The notes beneath the pieces were generated by a model, which had not been told where the DNA came from, searched no databases, and saw only the letters and a program-made list of their open reading frames with translations. From NCBI GenBank assembly GCA_000708835.1, contig DF237003.1, forward strand, positions 235,009-272,079: 37,071 nucleotides of DNA, given 5' to 3'. The translations under genes were made by a program, and so were the position numbers. Source of the stretch: Klebsormidium nitens. Its lineage: Eukaryota > Streptophyta > Klebsormidiophyceae > Klebsormidiales > Klebsormidiaceae. Positions 21,847-34,000 of this stretch are shown in pieces; within the stretch, counting starts at the first letter, position 1, and every line of letters begins with the position of its first letter.

Positions 21847-23538
21847 TGCCTTGCACTGGCTACTGACTGCGGAGCAACTGCTACTGTCGCCTTTTGCAAA
21901 TCGGACTGCTCGTCTTGTTGCACAGGTTCCCTTTTGCAAAGAGGGATTGTCTTATAGATGCATGCTCTATGCCATAATTGCTAGGATCCTGTATCCAACC
22001 CCTAGCTGCAATCAACACGGGGCCATGGGACATTGGGTCATGCGGCCCGAGTATACAAAGATAGATGCCGCGCCGCAAGCAATGAGGATTCCAGCCCAGC
22101 CGGCCTTCAATAACTTGAGAATGATATACCTATACCGCTACCGAGTAATATGATCGCCTCTAGGTTTCGGCGGTAACGTTGACCCCGGACATGTCGCATG
22201 TTGACCGTCCTTGCACCCGCATGCGGCGATCTCGAACTGCCGCCACTGCAGCATACTCACCATGAGCAATGTACATACAACTTCTTCTGTTCCGTGCATG
22301 TCCGGCATGTATACGTGTGCATGAGCGATAATCATGCATCTCATATGCTATAAAGCTCTAGCTGCCAATCATAGAATTAAGCACGACTGTGTACGGTGAT
22401 TGGCCGCTAGCTCACTATTTGTGTCTAGACGTGGTATACAACCGTCATAAGTTCATAACGTGCATGGAACATTAGTAGTCCGAGCCTCCACAGCTAGGTA
22501 ATAATATGATTCATGTGGCCGTGGTGGCATGGCAGAATAGCTTCAATGCCGCCTTGCAAGATCGCCATGTCACAGCCTGACTGTGTGCAACTAATGCGCG
22601 CTTTGAGCATATAGTACTTGGACACCCATTCCGGTATGAGCTTCGGCACAACATTCAATCTCTTGCCCTTTGGTACCTTATCCAATGTCTACCAAGATTC
22701 ACCAAGCAATCCTTTCCATATCTTGTTCGATACTAAATTTGAATTTCCGCGTCTGGCTTTAAGACGCCAAAACAACATACAGTGCTTCATACAATCTGAT
22801 CTTTGTCACCTATCCTACTTGGAAGGCATCGGGCCTTCAGAGGAAAACAATTGCAAGCTGACAAGGCTAACTTGGGCACCAGCTCCCCAATTTTCGCACT
22901 GGTGAAATGTGATCCGAGTCAACAACGTTGTACCACATCCTGGAAAAAAGGATTAGAAAGTTGTTGAACTTGATAGCGTTGATTACAGCGTAAGCCAGCA
23001 AGGCACCTCAACGAGTTGTAGCTACAAGTCTTGTAGAAATTTTTCTGGGGGGAGACATGCCTGAATCTGGAAGTACAGTCGGCCCGTTTGGATCCTTCTA
23101 AAACACGTTTCTAAACAAATCTTCAGATAAAATAAAGGGTTTGAACCAGAGTTCAGCAAGAATTGTGGCAACAAGAATTGACCTTGATGATGGAAGTGGT
23201 GCGTTGAAAGCCTTGAAACCTTAGGATTGCTTCTAAATGATACTAATGTACTGTAAGGGTGGATAATAAGCAGCGACCCATGCGCTTGCTACACATGCTC
23301 CATTGACTAGGCAACAATCGAGCCGAACAGACTAGCTCATCCCTAGATCTCCACGCTCAATAAAATGCTGGTATCTGGAGCCAATGACTGCATACTCTTG
23401 CCTCAGCCTCTCGCTTTGGCAGCAACGCATACACTATGCTTCTCAGATTTTACCAAGGCTCCGAATTATGAAATGTTCCAGCTCTGACAAAAAATGAGGG
23501 CTGATCGGACGCAGATGATGCAAAAGGGGCTCCAGAAG
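21847..23538. other. intergenic region after the second EGF gene
   Basis: No exon chain or RNA gene is recognised. An open frame at 22618-22905 (+) of 95 residues has no recognisable domain and no splice support. Short palindromic motifs (CATGTCCGGCATG, ATGCAT) are common between 22180 and 22350. The 3' untranslated regions of the EGF gene and of the small gene at 23539 are probably at the two edges. Confidence 0.4.
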
Positions 23539-23700
23539 TCAGAGCGGGATGACCCCCTCCTTGACACCAAGGGCAAATAAACAGACGACGAGGCCCCCCC
23601 AGATCAGATTCGTTGGGTCATAATATTCCTGCTGGTACGCAAAAGCAGTAATGCTGATGCCGACGAGGCCAATAAGCAACCCTTTCAGATTCTTGTCCAT
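23539..23700 (-). CDS. candidate small membrane protein, 53 aa
   Basis: A single open frame begins MDKNLKGLLIGLVGIS and ends KEGVIPL. Two hydrophobic stretches, about residues 8-21 and 32-45, flank a polar loop YQQEYYDPTN, giving a two-pass hairpin or one span plus a re-entrant segment. The composition is typical of a real small membrane protein rather than a chance frame: a basic N-terminus, glycine-rich helices and no low-complexity sequence. The ATG context GCGCAATGG is reasonable. I do not recognise the family; small organelle-membrane subunits look like this. It may be an intact one-exon gene, or the last exon of one running into the assembly gap at 23949. Its promoter side faces that gap. 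Confidence 0.55.
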   Translation of the reverse strand: MDKNLKGLLIGLVGISITAFAYQQEYYDPTNLIWGGLVVCLFALGVKEGVIPL

Positions 23701-23948
23701 TGCGCCTCTCTTTCAGCTGCGTGGGATCCGCCCTTTTGTCAAGTTTGAATTAGCTAGCTGGTGAAATTTGAAAACGAAGCGACTTTGAAAAGAGAACGAC
23801 GTCCACAATACGGTACCTCGCGGCAAGCCGGGCGGTTATCGGTCCGAAAGTTGCGAAACGCAGCGCTTGAGATTGACACTACCATGTCATGCATATATAG
23901 TCCAAAGTATGAAAAATGCAAACCGTGCTGAATATGGTCGCTTCTTGT

Positions 23949-24508
23949 NNNNNNNNNNNNNNNNNNNNNNNNNNNNNNNNNNNNNNNNNNNNNNNNNNNN
24001 NNNNNNNNNNNNNNNNNNNNNNNNNNNNNNNNNNNNNNNNNNNNNNNNNNNNNNNNNNNNNNNNNNNNNNNNNNNNNNNNNNNNNNNNNNNNNNNNNNNN
24101 NNNNNNNNNNNNNNNNNNNNNNNNNNNNNNNNNNNNNNNNNNNNNNNNNNNNNNNNNNNNNNNNNNNNNNNNNNNNNNNNNNNNNNNNNNNNNNNNNNNN
24201 NNNNNNNNNNNNNNNNNNNNNNNNNNNNNNNNNNNNNNNNNNNNNNNNNNNNNNNNNNNNNNNNNNNNNNNNNNNNNNNNNNNNNNNNNNNNNNNNNNNN
24301 NNNNNNNNNNNNNNNNNNNNNNNNNNNNNNNNNNNNNNNNNNNNNNNNNNNNNNNNNNNNNNNNNNNNNNNNNNNNNNNNNNNNNNNNNNNNNNNNNNNN
24401 NNNNNNNNNNNNNNNNNNNNNNNNNNNNNNNNNNNNNNNNNNNNNNNNNNNNNNNNNNNNNNNNNNNNNNNNNNNNNNNNNNNNNNNNNNNNNNNNNNNN
24501 NNNNNNNN
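23949..24508. other. assembly gap (run of N)
   Basis: 560 unknown bases. Reading frames that cross it are artefacts. The partial element immediately to its right suggests the gap holds a repeat that the assembler could not resolve. Confidence 1.
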
Positions 24509-24518
24509 TCACAAATAA

Positions 24519-24555
24519 TTAGGGGGGGTACCACTTCAAAATGACCTTTCCCTAA
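24519..24555. mobile_element. partial third copy of the inverted-repeat element (right end)
   Basis: TTAGGGGGGGTACCACTTCAAAATGA matches the right end of the 0.4-kb element in parts: GGGGGT, then CCACTTCAAA, with two changes in the last 19 bases. The flank again continues to CCCTAA. The rest of the copy presumably lies in the N gap. Confidence 0.6.
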
Positions 24556-25009
24556 GCTGATAATGGTTTCAGACCCTACAGACGGTTCCCTTCGTTCACC
24601 TTCGTTACCACTGCCAATGGGGAAGACGGTGAACACATCAATGACAATGTGCAAATGTGCTTCACCCTCAGGCTTCCTCAAAAGCAAAAGTTCAACTTAG
24701 TGCTCTTAAAGGAGCTCTCTAAATAATGTGCTTTGACTACATTTCTTCGTTTTCTTTAATGGCAATGCGATGGCGCCACTAATGGCTGCTCAGAAGTGAC
24801 GCCACGGCAACGTAGAACGATCGTAAGCCTGCTTTCAAACTTTGAAGTGAAGCTTTGGGCAAACTCTGATCCTCTTTTCGTGGAATGACTAGGCAGCAGC
24901 GATGATACAGGTGGTGGCACAATGCCGCCACACCAAGTTCATATCGGATAGCACTCTGAAGTGACCACTCGTTCCGCCCAGCCAGCATTGGAAGCTCAAG
25001 GATTGCACG

Positions 25010-28000
25010 ATGGCACTTCCGTCCTCTGCTCAGTATCTTGTCTCCCTTGCCCGGGGTAGTAGCTCTTCCCAGCTCAAAGAAAGGGCGCTGTCTGCACTCT
25101 GTGCATCCACTTCCGGCTCGTCAGTCTCAGGTCCAAACAGGCGCCACGATGAGACGCGCGTGCATTGCCTGGATGACACAGAGCAGGCGGTTCCAATCGG
25201 GGCGTCGATTTCATCGAAGGTGGCTGAGGGATCGGCAATTCGTGCATGGTTGGCAAGGAAACACATTTTGGCTCCCGCAAACAGGCTTGCGCGTTGCAAA
25301 AATTTTCAGTCACTACATCTAGAACTTGGTTCGGTCGCACAGTCAATTGGAATCCAGACATGTTTGCCCGATAAAACTATTGGTAGTAAGTCCTTTGCGA
25401 CAGCAGCAGCGAAAGGTGATAGCGACCCGACGTTTGAGGATTTCCTGAGCGGGTATAAGAGTAAGAAAGATGACGATGGAGAGGAGGAGGCGCTGCGTCA
25501 GAGCATGGCCGCAATCAAGCAGAACCTGTCAGTCTCTGAGGGGGCTGAGCTTGGACCAGAGGCAGTCAACAGGTTTTACACCCTCAGGTGAGGCCCGAGG
25601 CACTTTTCAAGGTTTTCAACCAGCAGACCGGCAGTTCAACAGGCGAAGATATCACAAAAAATGTTAGAGTCAGTGTATACAGGACCCTGACGATGCAAAA
25701 CACAAACGTGCAAGACTGTGTACTGAGAGGAGTCGGAGCAATCCTGAGGGGAGTCAGTGGTGTCTTGTTGAAGACTTACGGAAGGGAGATTTTTGCAAGC
25801 AAGTTGCTGCATCGGTTTTGACCACCTCAGAGATCAAAATTTGCAGTCAGGGAGCAGGTTCACAATCAATCCATACGTGAGTTCAGCCGATTCATGAGAA
25901 GATTGCTGGACTTTGTTGAACCATCCGCTGCGATCGGCATGTCCAACAATCATTATCATAAAACATCCGCAATGCGCAATTCCCCTGACATTCTCCAATC
26001 ATTCCCATTTCACCCTCGTTTCTCCAACCAGCGAGGAAGACATGCGTACGCGCTTAGCGGAGGGGTTGCCGAGAAGCCTGGAAAAGGAGTTTGCTCAACA
26101 AAAAGAGAAGCGGATACTCGTTCGGCGGCAGGGACTCGACCTGTTTGAGAAAGTCAAACAGCGGGTTGAGGATCGGAGTGAGTGCTCAGTTTACGATGGA
26201 TCTCTGTTTCTGCCTTTTCCGTGGTACAGTTGGTGGTCCCCTTTTGCCGCCGAAGAGCAGTAGATAATTTTGCACATCAGTCAAGTGTCCTGTTTGGATT
26301 GTCCAGCTTATCTGGCTTCTCCGTCAAAACATCCATTCTGAGAATGTTTGGAACACCTTTTTTGCGCAGGCCCAATGTTTACTTTTGGCCTAAAGGTTTT
26401 TGAGGACCCCAAACTCATCCTTGTGCCGTTTCGTGACAAAAGCTGGATGAGAACTTGCTGATGTTTCTACAAACCCAGATTCATTCACAATCCAGCATTC
26501 TCTTGAAGGAAGCTCCCTTTCCCCCGCAGAAGAATGGTAGCCCGAATTCATTGAGGGCAGAACGCTGAGGTCGGCTCTGACCTAATTCGGAGGACTTGAG
26601 GCAGTGGATTGTCCAAAGCAGACTTTTTTTGCTGCCTTGAGGGAGTAGATCCACTCTCCCTCGCCAGAAGATACGTACACCACACTCCCCTTTTTGCTCA
26701 TCTATTGCTAACATCTATCTGTCTTTCCCCCCTGCAGAGTCTTACCAGTACCGAGCGCTGGTTCTGAAAGGCCCCAAGGGAAGCGGCAAGTCGTCCTTGC
26801 TCGCACTGCTGGTGCATCAGTGCCGCTCCGCCGGCTGGTTAGCGCTCTACGTGCCCTCGGGAACGTCGTGGATCTCGGGGTGGTTCTACGGCAAGGATGA
26901 GAAGTCGGGCTTCTTTGACACGCCGGTGCAAGCCGAAAAGGCGCTTAAGGTGAGGGTTTGGAGACTCTTTTGGGCCTCTTTCTTCTTTACGACCACTGAT
27001 TGAAAAAGCACACGGGAAAATGAGAGGCCATTTTGGTCTTGAGTCACGTGGCTTCTTTAATAACGGGCGTTCGCCTTAAACCTCACGGAGTTTTGGTATA
27101 AACTCCCAAAGGACTCATTGCGCACTTTCCATTCTCGAACACCACCTTCTGAAGCACACCTTGAGAGAACGATAAGTTTCTCGTTTCAAGCACCTAAACT
27201 TCGTGTGGTGAGTAGTGCATCCGAGAGCCTCTGACATCTCCTCACACGTTAACAACTTGGCTTCTCAGCTTTGGCCCCTCCTGTCCCACTGCCGTCTTTC
27301 ATCCTTTTCAACCAGACTCTACACTGTTTTTCTTCTTCGAGTACAACCTGCCTCGTGACGTAAGCCTTTCGCCATCGACCTGTTACAAACCATCGAGATT
27401 GCACCAATGACCATTTTCGAGGCAGTGTTTGACGTGTAAGGGCAACGGCACTGATATCGGTCTTGTAATCGAAATATCCAGTAGATTCTTCTCCTGACGT
27501 TACAGGCCCTGTTGGCTGCGCACGGCGACCTGCTGGAGTCGCTTCCGATCCGGGTCCCGTTGAGCGCAATCGGCCCAGTGTTCGGAGGGACCGCGAGCGT
27601 AGACCTGGACACGGAAGAGCTGGCCACGGGCACGCCTGAGGAGGGCAGTCTCAAGGTGAGTCTCGCCGAATGCTTTAGAACGTTCGAGTTTCGAAAAAAT
27701 TTGAACACGAAAAAAGTTAGTTTTGGAGGCGCGGGCTGCTTGTTTTCGACCTCAACCGCAAGTATTGAAAAGTCTGGGAATGCAGACTCGGTCGAGGGAA
27801 TCTTGGAGACGCGAGACGATGCCAGGTGCGAAATTACGGGATGGTTGTGTTAGTCTGTAGGGGGTTTGATCCTTACAGCCTGCAGGTTCCAAGCGGCAGC
27901 CTCTTTTTCTAACTTAGGTTATTTTCTCCGAAGAGACTCTAATTTCAACATTCTGATATCCATCCACGAGTTTGCGTGTGGTTTCGCTTGTGGTCCAGGC

Positions 28001-31000
28001 CTGTCATGCTAGACGTCACCACTGTACTATGCTGACGTCAGCCCCTTTTTCTGTCGGTCGGCCAGAGCCTCGTCGAAAAGGGGCTGGAGAATGAAGGGGA
28101 GCGCGCCGGCGAGATGCTCGCGCGGCTGCGGGTCGAGCTGACACGTGTCACCGAGGTGCCGGTTCTCATTGCGATCGATGAGGTGAACTCGCCTTCTCTA
28201 CGCTTTTCAAACTTTCTTGCTCCCGGCAGGTTTTGGCACAAGGTGTTTGAGCAGCTTGACTTTGAGTCTACTTGCTGGGTTGAGAACCTCGGGAACGGAT
28301 GCTCCTGCGAAAGGATGACCCATATTCTGCGAAGCTCAGGGCAAGGTATATCAACCCTTTGAAAAGGTAGGCTTTTTGAGCCCGTGGAGCCGACTTGTGC
28401 GTATCGTGGGCCGTGGAAATCCCAGGAAGCTTGCTGCCTGAGAAATCAAATATTGAGAGCCTGTGGATTGCTATAGGAGGGCACGGGATTCCGAGTTGAG
28501 TGGGCTGGCTAGCTAGTCTTACTCGTGGCGCCCCAAATGCTCGTCCAGTTGTGTTTTCTATGTTAAAAACGGTTTACCGCTGAGGCGACCTTCACTTGAT
28601 GGGGCTGGCTCGAGGTTGGATCGCAAGCATTCACAAGCTAATTGATTGCTTGAGGTTGGATTGCAAGCATTCACAAGCTAATTGATTGACCAGGCTTGAA
28701 CCTCATCTTTTAGACGTGGGTTTTCGGATTGAAAAGCGTCTAAGTGCGGACTGCAGTGGCAGGGACGTGTCTACGCGTGGCTTTTTAGCCACTGCTAAGC
28801 CTATGCTTTCCGATGCCATGAGGGTAATCGATTACCCAAGGTTCGCTTTCCGCTTGTGCTTCTCTTTACGTTGATCCTGAACTCCAGTGCTTTTGCGTTT
28901 GACTCAAGAACTGCTTCAGCGGTACTCTCTCATAATTCCTCCGTCCGTCCTTCTGCCTTATGATAGACATGGAGCGTGGGGCGTTCTGTTAAATATCATC
29001 TCGACGCCGATAATTCTGGTCGTATCTCAGAAGCCGGTTTTGTCTTTGCGTGGTGGTCTGCTCTGCACATGACAAGATCGTTACCGGCTGAGACCCACAT
29101 TCTCTGTTTGCCGGCTGCCTGATTTTCTGGAGAAAATGAGGATTTATTTCAATTGTCTGATGCTGCGGAGGCATCTGAAATTATCTAGTAATGCTTTGAG
29201 CTGTTTCAATATTCATGTGACTCGGCTGCTCGTCTTCAGTATGAGTCCGGTTCTCATTGTGTGAGTTCCACTCCAGATAAAGTTCTGCTCGCGTGGATAC
29301 ACGTTTGGAGATTGTGGAACCCTCAGCTCCGAATCGCAGTAGTCAGGAGGTCGAAAAAGTGGCATTTCCGGTCATCTGCAGTCCCGATGCCATGCTTAAA
29401 GGGATCTTATCAACCTTGCCGTTCGAGGTCGAGGATCAGTCGCGGTACTGTATTAGCACCCCTTCTCTTGGGTCTGGTACATTGATTGTATTTTCACTCT
29501 CTCTGCCGCGGGTGTCGTATCAGCACTCCCTTCCCTAGTTCAGTACGTTGTTGAACCTTTTAGTCTCTAGTTGATCTTATATCGTAAGACTTGAACCCCA
29601 TTTTCGAATTATCTTGCTACGCTTGCGATGTTAAGCGCATCCTGAATCCACTTTGTAGTTGTCATCAGAGGCCGCAAGCTTCTTTCCTCAGCTCGTCGCA
29701 AAGGCCGAGTGCCGCTTCCAAAAACAAAGGGACGGATTGAGACAGATTCTTTATTGAAATACAGACACAGTGTTTCGCAGCGCTTGCGTTTCATTCATGT
29801 TCGCTGATATTTGGGGGACACGGCTGAGCGGAGGTCGTTCAGATTGATATGGTCGTTTCCGGTCACTCCACTTATTGTTCCCAATCGATGCGGATCTTCT
29901 TTGTGCATCCCCGGCACAACTGCCATCGTGGCGACGACGAGTTGGAGCCTTCGCCTCTCTCATGGGAGAGGGGTTCTGAGCGTTTTCCCTCTCTGACGCC
30001 CTCGGGGTCCCAGAAAGTTCCAACAGAATATGGAAGCAGCGTTCTGAATTATAGTAACCGATTGCAAAAGGAAAGGAAACAAAGGACAGGCGCCGCGTTG
30101 AGGTTAAAGCTCCTGAAATTATTTTTCGAAAATCTGTGCATGAGTTCTTTAGGGGTTTCCCGGCATATAGTAGTGTTATTCTAACTAGACTTTGCAAACT
30201 GCTCAACCTAGGTCCAGGCCGTTGCACGGAGGGCTCTTTTATGGAGTGCTCAATGTTCTTAATCAGACTCGCTCGTTAAGGCTGGATGTTTGCATCGGCT
30301 GTAGGTTTGGGTTTTCAGCGGCATCGTCCAGAGGAATTGTCCCACGTCAGCAAGCTGCTTAAGTGGGCGATTGTGCAGACGCTCCGAATGAGATCGTCGT
30401 GTCCATCTTCTTGTTCCAGCACCATCGAAATGTTTTTGACTCGGCTCGCCTTTTCGCCTTCTTTCCTTCAGTCGTACTGTTGGATACCGGAAGTTGGACT
30501 TTTCAAGTCAAGACTTCGTGGTGAGAGTCGCTCGGATGGGGCCACCGCACGGTCAAGAATTAGAAATTATACTTGAAGGACTTCTGCAACACTCAGATGC
30601 AGGCTTGAAGAGAACCTTAAAGGTTTTTGCCTGGCGATTACCGAGATAGTATGGTCACTTTTTGAGAGAGTATCTGCACCGACCCTCTCGTCTGATTGCC
30701 CCAAGGAAGAGCGCAGATGGTGACGGGAGTGTACCACATGAGCCTCGGCCATGCTTGGCGGTAAAGTTGAAAGGTTGTTCCAACATCGCTCATGCTTGCC
30801 TGAAGCCACTCGTACACGGTTCGCGTTTAGCGCAAGCTGGAGTCAAGCTGACGGTCAGCAGGCGGTCGTGGCGTCCATGTTTTGTGTTGTTTTTCGGCTG
30901 GACATGCAAAGCTTCTGTCTTTTGCTCGCAAGTCGGCAAATTCTGAATCCAAGATCCGCTTGATTGCGAGTAAGCTGCCAGTGTGCATTTCGATGTTCCT

Positions 31001-34000
31001 TTTCCCTATCTGTAAACAAGACCCACTTTATCGCTGGCAACGCCTCCCATGACCGGCCAGGAACACGGGCCGGTCGTTGCGAGGTGTGTAGTCTAAGTTT
31101 GTTCTTTGGAGTCTCGTTAGTCCTACCGGCGGATGTGTCGTGAAAAGCTTGGTTACGCACAGGAACGTTGTTGAGATGCTGAAGACCACAGAAGGGCAGT
31201 GATGCATCGTAGCGTGATCTTTCTGGCCACGCACGATTTTAACGTCCGCTGAAGCCGAGGAGGACGGCAGACTGTCCAGACGACACGTGGATCAATAGAC
31301 GCCACACTAGTGTTTCCAGAGTGTATCACTTGGGTGACACTGGCCCGAAACGGCACGTCGTTTTTGACGAAGTGCATATGACTGCTGTCCCCTCAGGCTG
31401 GTCAATAAACTGAGGGTTTTGCATACGGAGCTTTAAGATTGGGTGCGCCTGATCAGCAAAGCTTTTCAACCTGTTTACATATGTGTGGTCTTTGCTTACC
31501 AACTGTGTGCGAAGTACGAGATCCAAGTCGCGTGCGCAGACTATGCCTCGTGATGATTGCATAAGCTGCGGCTCAGCCAAAATTGTTCTTTTGGGACGCT
31601 GCTCAAGTCTCGCGTGTTCAGGGAATTGTCGCGGAAAATTGTTCATGGGACGGCAAAAATGGAAGGCTTTAAAGACAATGTTTGGAGTACATCTCACAAC
31701 AGTTCTGGCTTGTCAAAGCCGACGCAAAGACAGCGATATAGGTCGTGAGATATTTTGCAGTCTTCTTTTTAGACATGTGTGCCCTGAAGCACGGCTATGC
31801 AAGAACCCTTCTTGAGAATCCTTCTCAATTGTGTAAGACTGTCCGCTCTGAAGCCGCTGCTGGACCGCAAAGGAAACAAAGAACTCGAAGACTGCGCGTC
31901 TTCCTAGCTAGTGTAGCTGCTACAGGAAGGCTAGATATTCGAGGCATGACTCGCTTGAATATCTGTTATACTGGAGTTAGCGCAAAGTTGGAAAAAGGAG
32001 CTTCAATCAGGCTCCTCAACTGGTCATGTGGAAAAAATGAATCTCCTGCTAGCACGTAACACACTGCAAATCAAATTGCTACTTTTCGCAACGATCAAAT
32101 CTTTGCAACGTGCGTGACTGGTGGAATGAAGGTCTGCCCTCCAGCCGCCACGTTGGTCCAATATCCGTCACTAGCAGCACAGCGACTGGAACCCCAGATC
32201 TTATCAAAGGCAACTCTTTTCAGCTCCAGCCGTTTCAGTCTCATCTGCTAATTGGCCCCATCTCGTGTGCTCTGCAGTATAACAGCTGGTTTGGGACCAG
32301 CGCGTATGGCGACGTCAACGAGGAGAACACCAAGACGAGACGCATCGACGCCGGGGAGATGCGACTGGTAAGTAGTCCGTGCTGTGTTTGTTGATTTCAT
32401 CCTCTCTCCTGTTTTGAATCTGCTTATCAGACGCCCTGAAAGGGCTGAACATGGTCTGGGCATGCTTCAATCGCTGGTAACATTGTTGGGGCAGACTTGT
32501 CCTTCAAAAGCCATAAGTCGGGGTCTTCGTGTTGTTAGAATAAGACATAATTGCTTTTGAACACCCGACCCTTCGCCATGGACCGTCAGCTCGACTGACT
32601 TACCTCGACGAAGGGATCATCGCCGAAGAAAATTCTCGCTAAATGCAGATTACGGATAGCAGCGGATCGCTTTAAGATTCTGGGTAAAGTGTATCCTTGG
32701 TTGTTCCTGTTCCTTTCGCTCAAACCTCAAGACAAATCAATCGATTGAAGTTTCCCCGCTCCTATTGCCGTGTTTGCCTTTTTCTCGAATGGATAAGACA
32801 ACAGCTTACCGAATTCTGTGTTGCCCGTATGGGCGTTTTGGCGTGTGACTGGAGCTTTTCCGCTCCTTATCTTCCTTCTGAGCTTCCAAGTCCACCACCC
32901 AGTAAACATAGGAGCTGAATATCCCCGACTCGCAGGTCCACGAGTTTGGCCTTCCGACGAGCGGCCGAAAGGTTTCCGCTCCTTAGTTCTCTTCTGTGCC
33001 TCTGACCCGACGACCTATAAAACGAATGAGCTGACTTTCCCCGCAGTAGGTCCACGATTTGGCATCTCGACAAGTGGCTGAAGGGTGTCGCTCCTCATTC
33101 CCCTTTTATGCCTCTGACTCAACTACGCACAAATCAAAATCGCTGACTTCTCCCCCGTTCGCAGGTGCACGCATTTGGGCATCTCGACGGCGACCTCGGG
33201 CTGAAGAACGGAGTGGTTGTGGCCGCCGCGAGCGGGTCGCTGGGCCTCCCTGCGGACGTTCGCGACATGCCCGGGGTGTACAAGGACGTCCGGAAGATGG
33301 TTCACCGCTTCGACCGGGAGGAGACGGGGGCCATTCTCACCAACTACTTCGCGTGAGGTCTCAAACTCCGTCTTCAATCTCTAATCTGGGAGATTAGAGT
33401 TGACTGAAGCTGGAAAAGCTGTGCGCAAGATTCTGGCGCATAGTCTCTTAGACGGAGAGGGGATCACGGCCGTCACGACCAATCGCTTCGTGTGATCATT
33501 CTTTTGGTCAATCCTTTCTGGTCCTCCAGCAATTGATTGAAAGTTCACATACATTTTCGGAAAATCGCGCCGATAGACGTGGGGACTGGCCTTGGAGTTG
33601 CATGTGCGCCTGACATTTCGCGTTGTACCCCGTCATGACGAGGCTACCAAAAGCTCCATTCAAACAGATTGATAGACCATGTGGAATAGTTTCGGAGTGA
33701 TCATCGCCTCGATGGATCAAGGCTATTGCACAACGCTTTCGCTTCCTGCAAGCACGAGATCCCCGTGATTCACAGCTTAATTGGAGTCCGGCAACTCAAG
33801 TTCTTCCTTTAGGAGGAGATGAGAGGCGCGTAAATCAAGGCGGTAGTTCCCTTTCGAGCGTTTTTTACGTTTGGAGGCTTTGGCGGGTCCGCTCGTGGTT
33901 TGGTCAAAATCGATCGGTCTGCATCCGCACTTCATGCCTTCGCCCTCTTTGCTGTCTGATATTTCGACGTGGGTGCTTTTTAATTGTGGTTGCTTTCCAA

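Larger units (their letters stand above)
23701..25009. other. intergenic region with assembly gap, upstream of DAP3
   Basis: It contains 560 unknown bases, a partial copy of the inverted-repeat element just after them, and about 450 bases of sequence leading to the DAP3 start. The small minus-strand gene and DAP3 diverge from this region, so both promoters should be here. No specific promoter motif was identified. Confidence 0.5.

Noticed and set aside
23754-24687. Long open frames across 23949-24508.
   Set aside because: They exist only because unknown bases are read as open codons.
29751-30227. A 158-codon open frame on the minus strand inside the long DAP3 intron.
   Set aside because: Its composition is random-like (many Arg/Ser/Pro, no domain) with no splice support or similarity.
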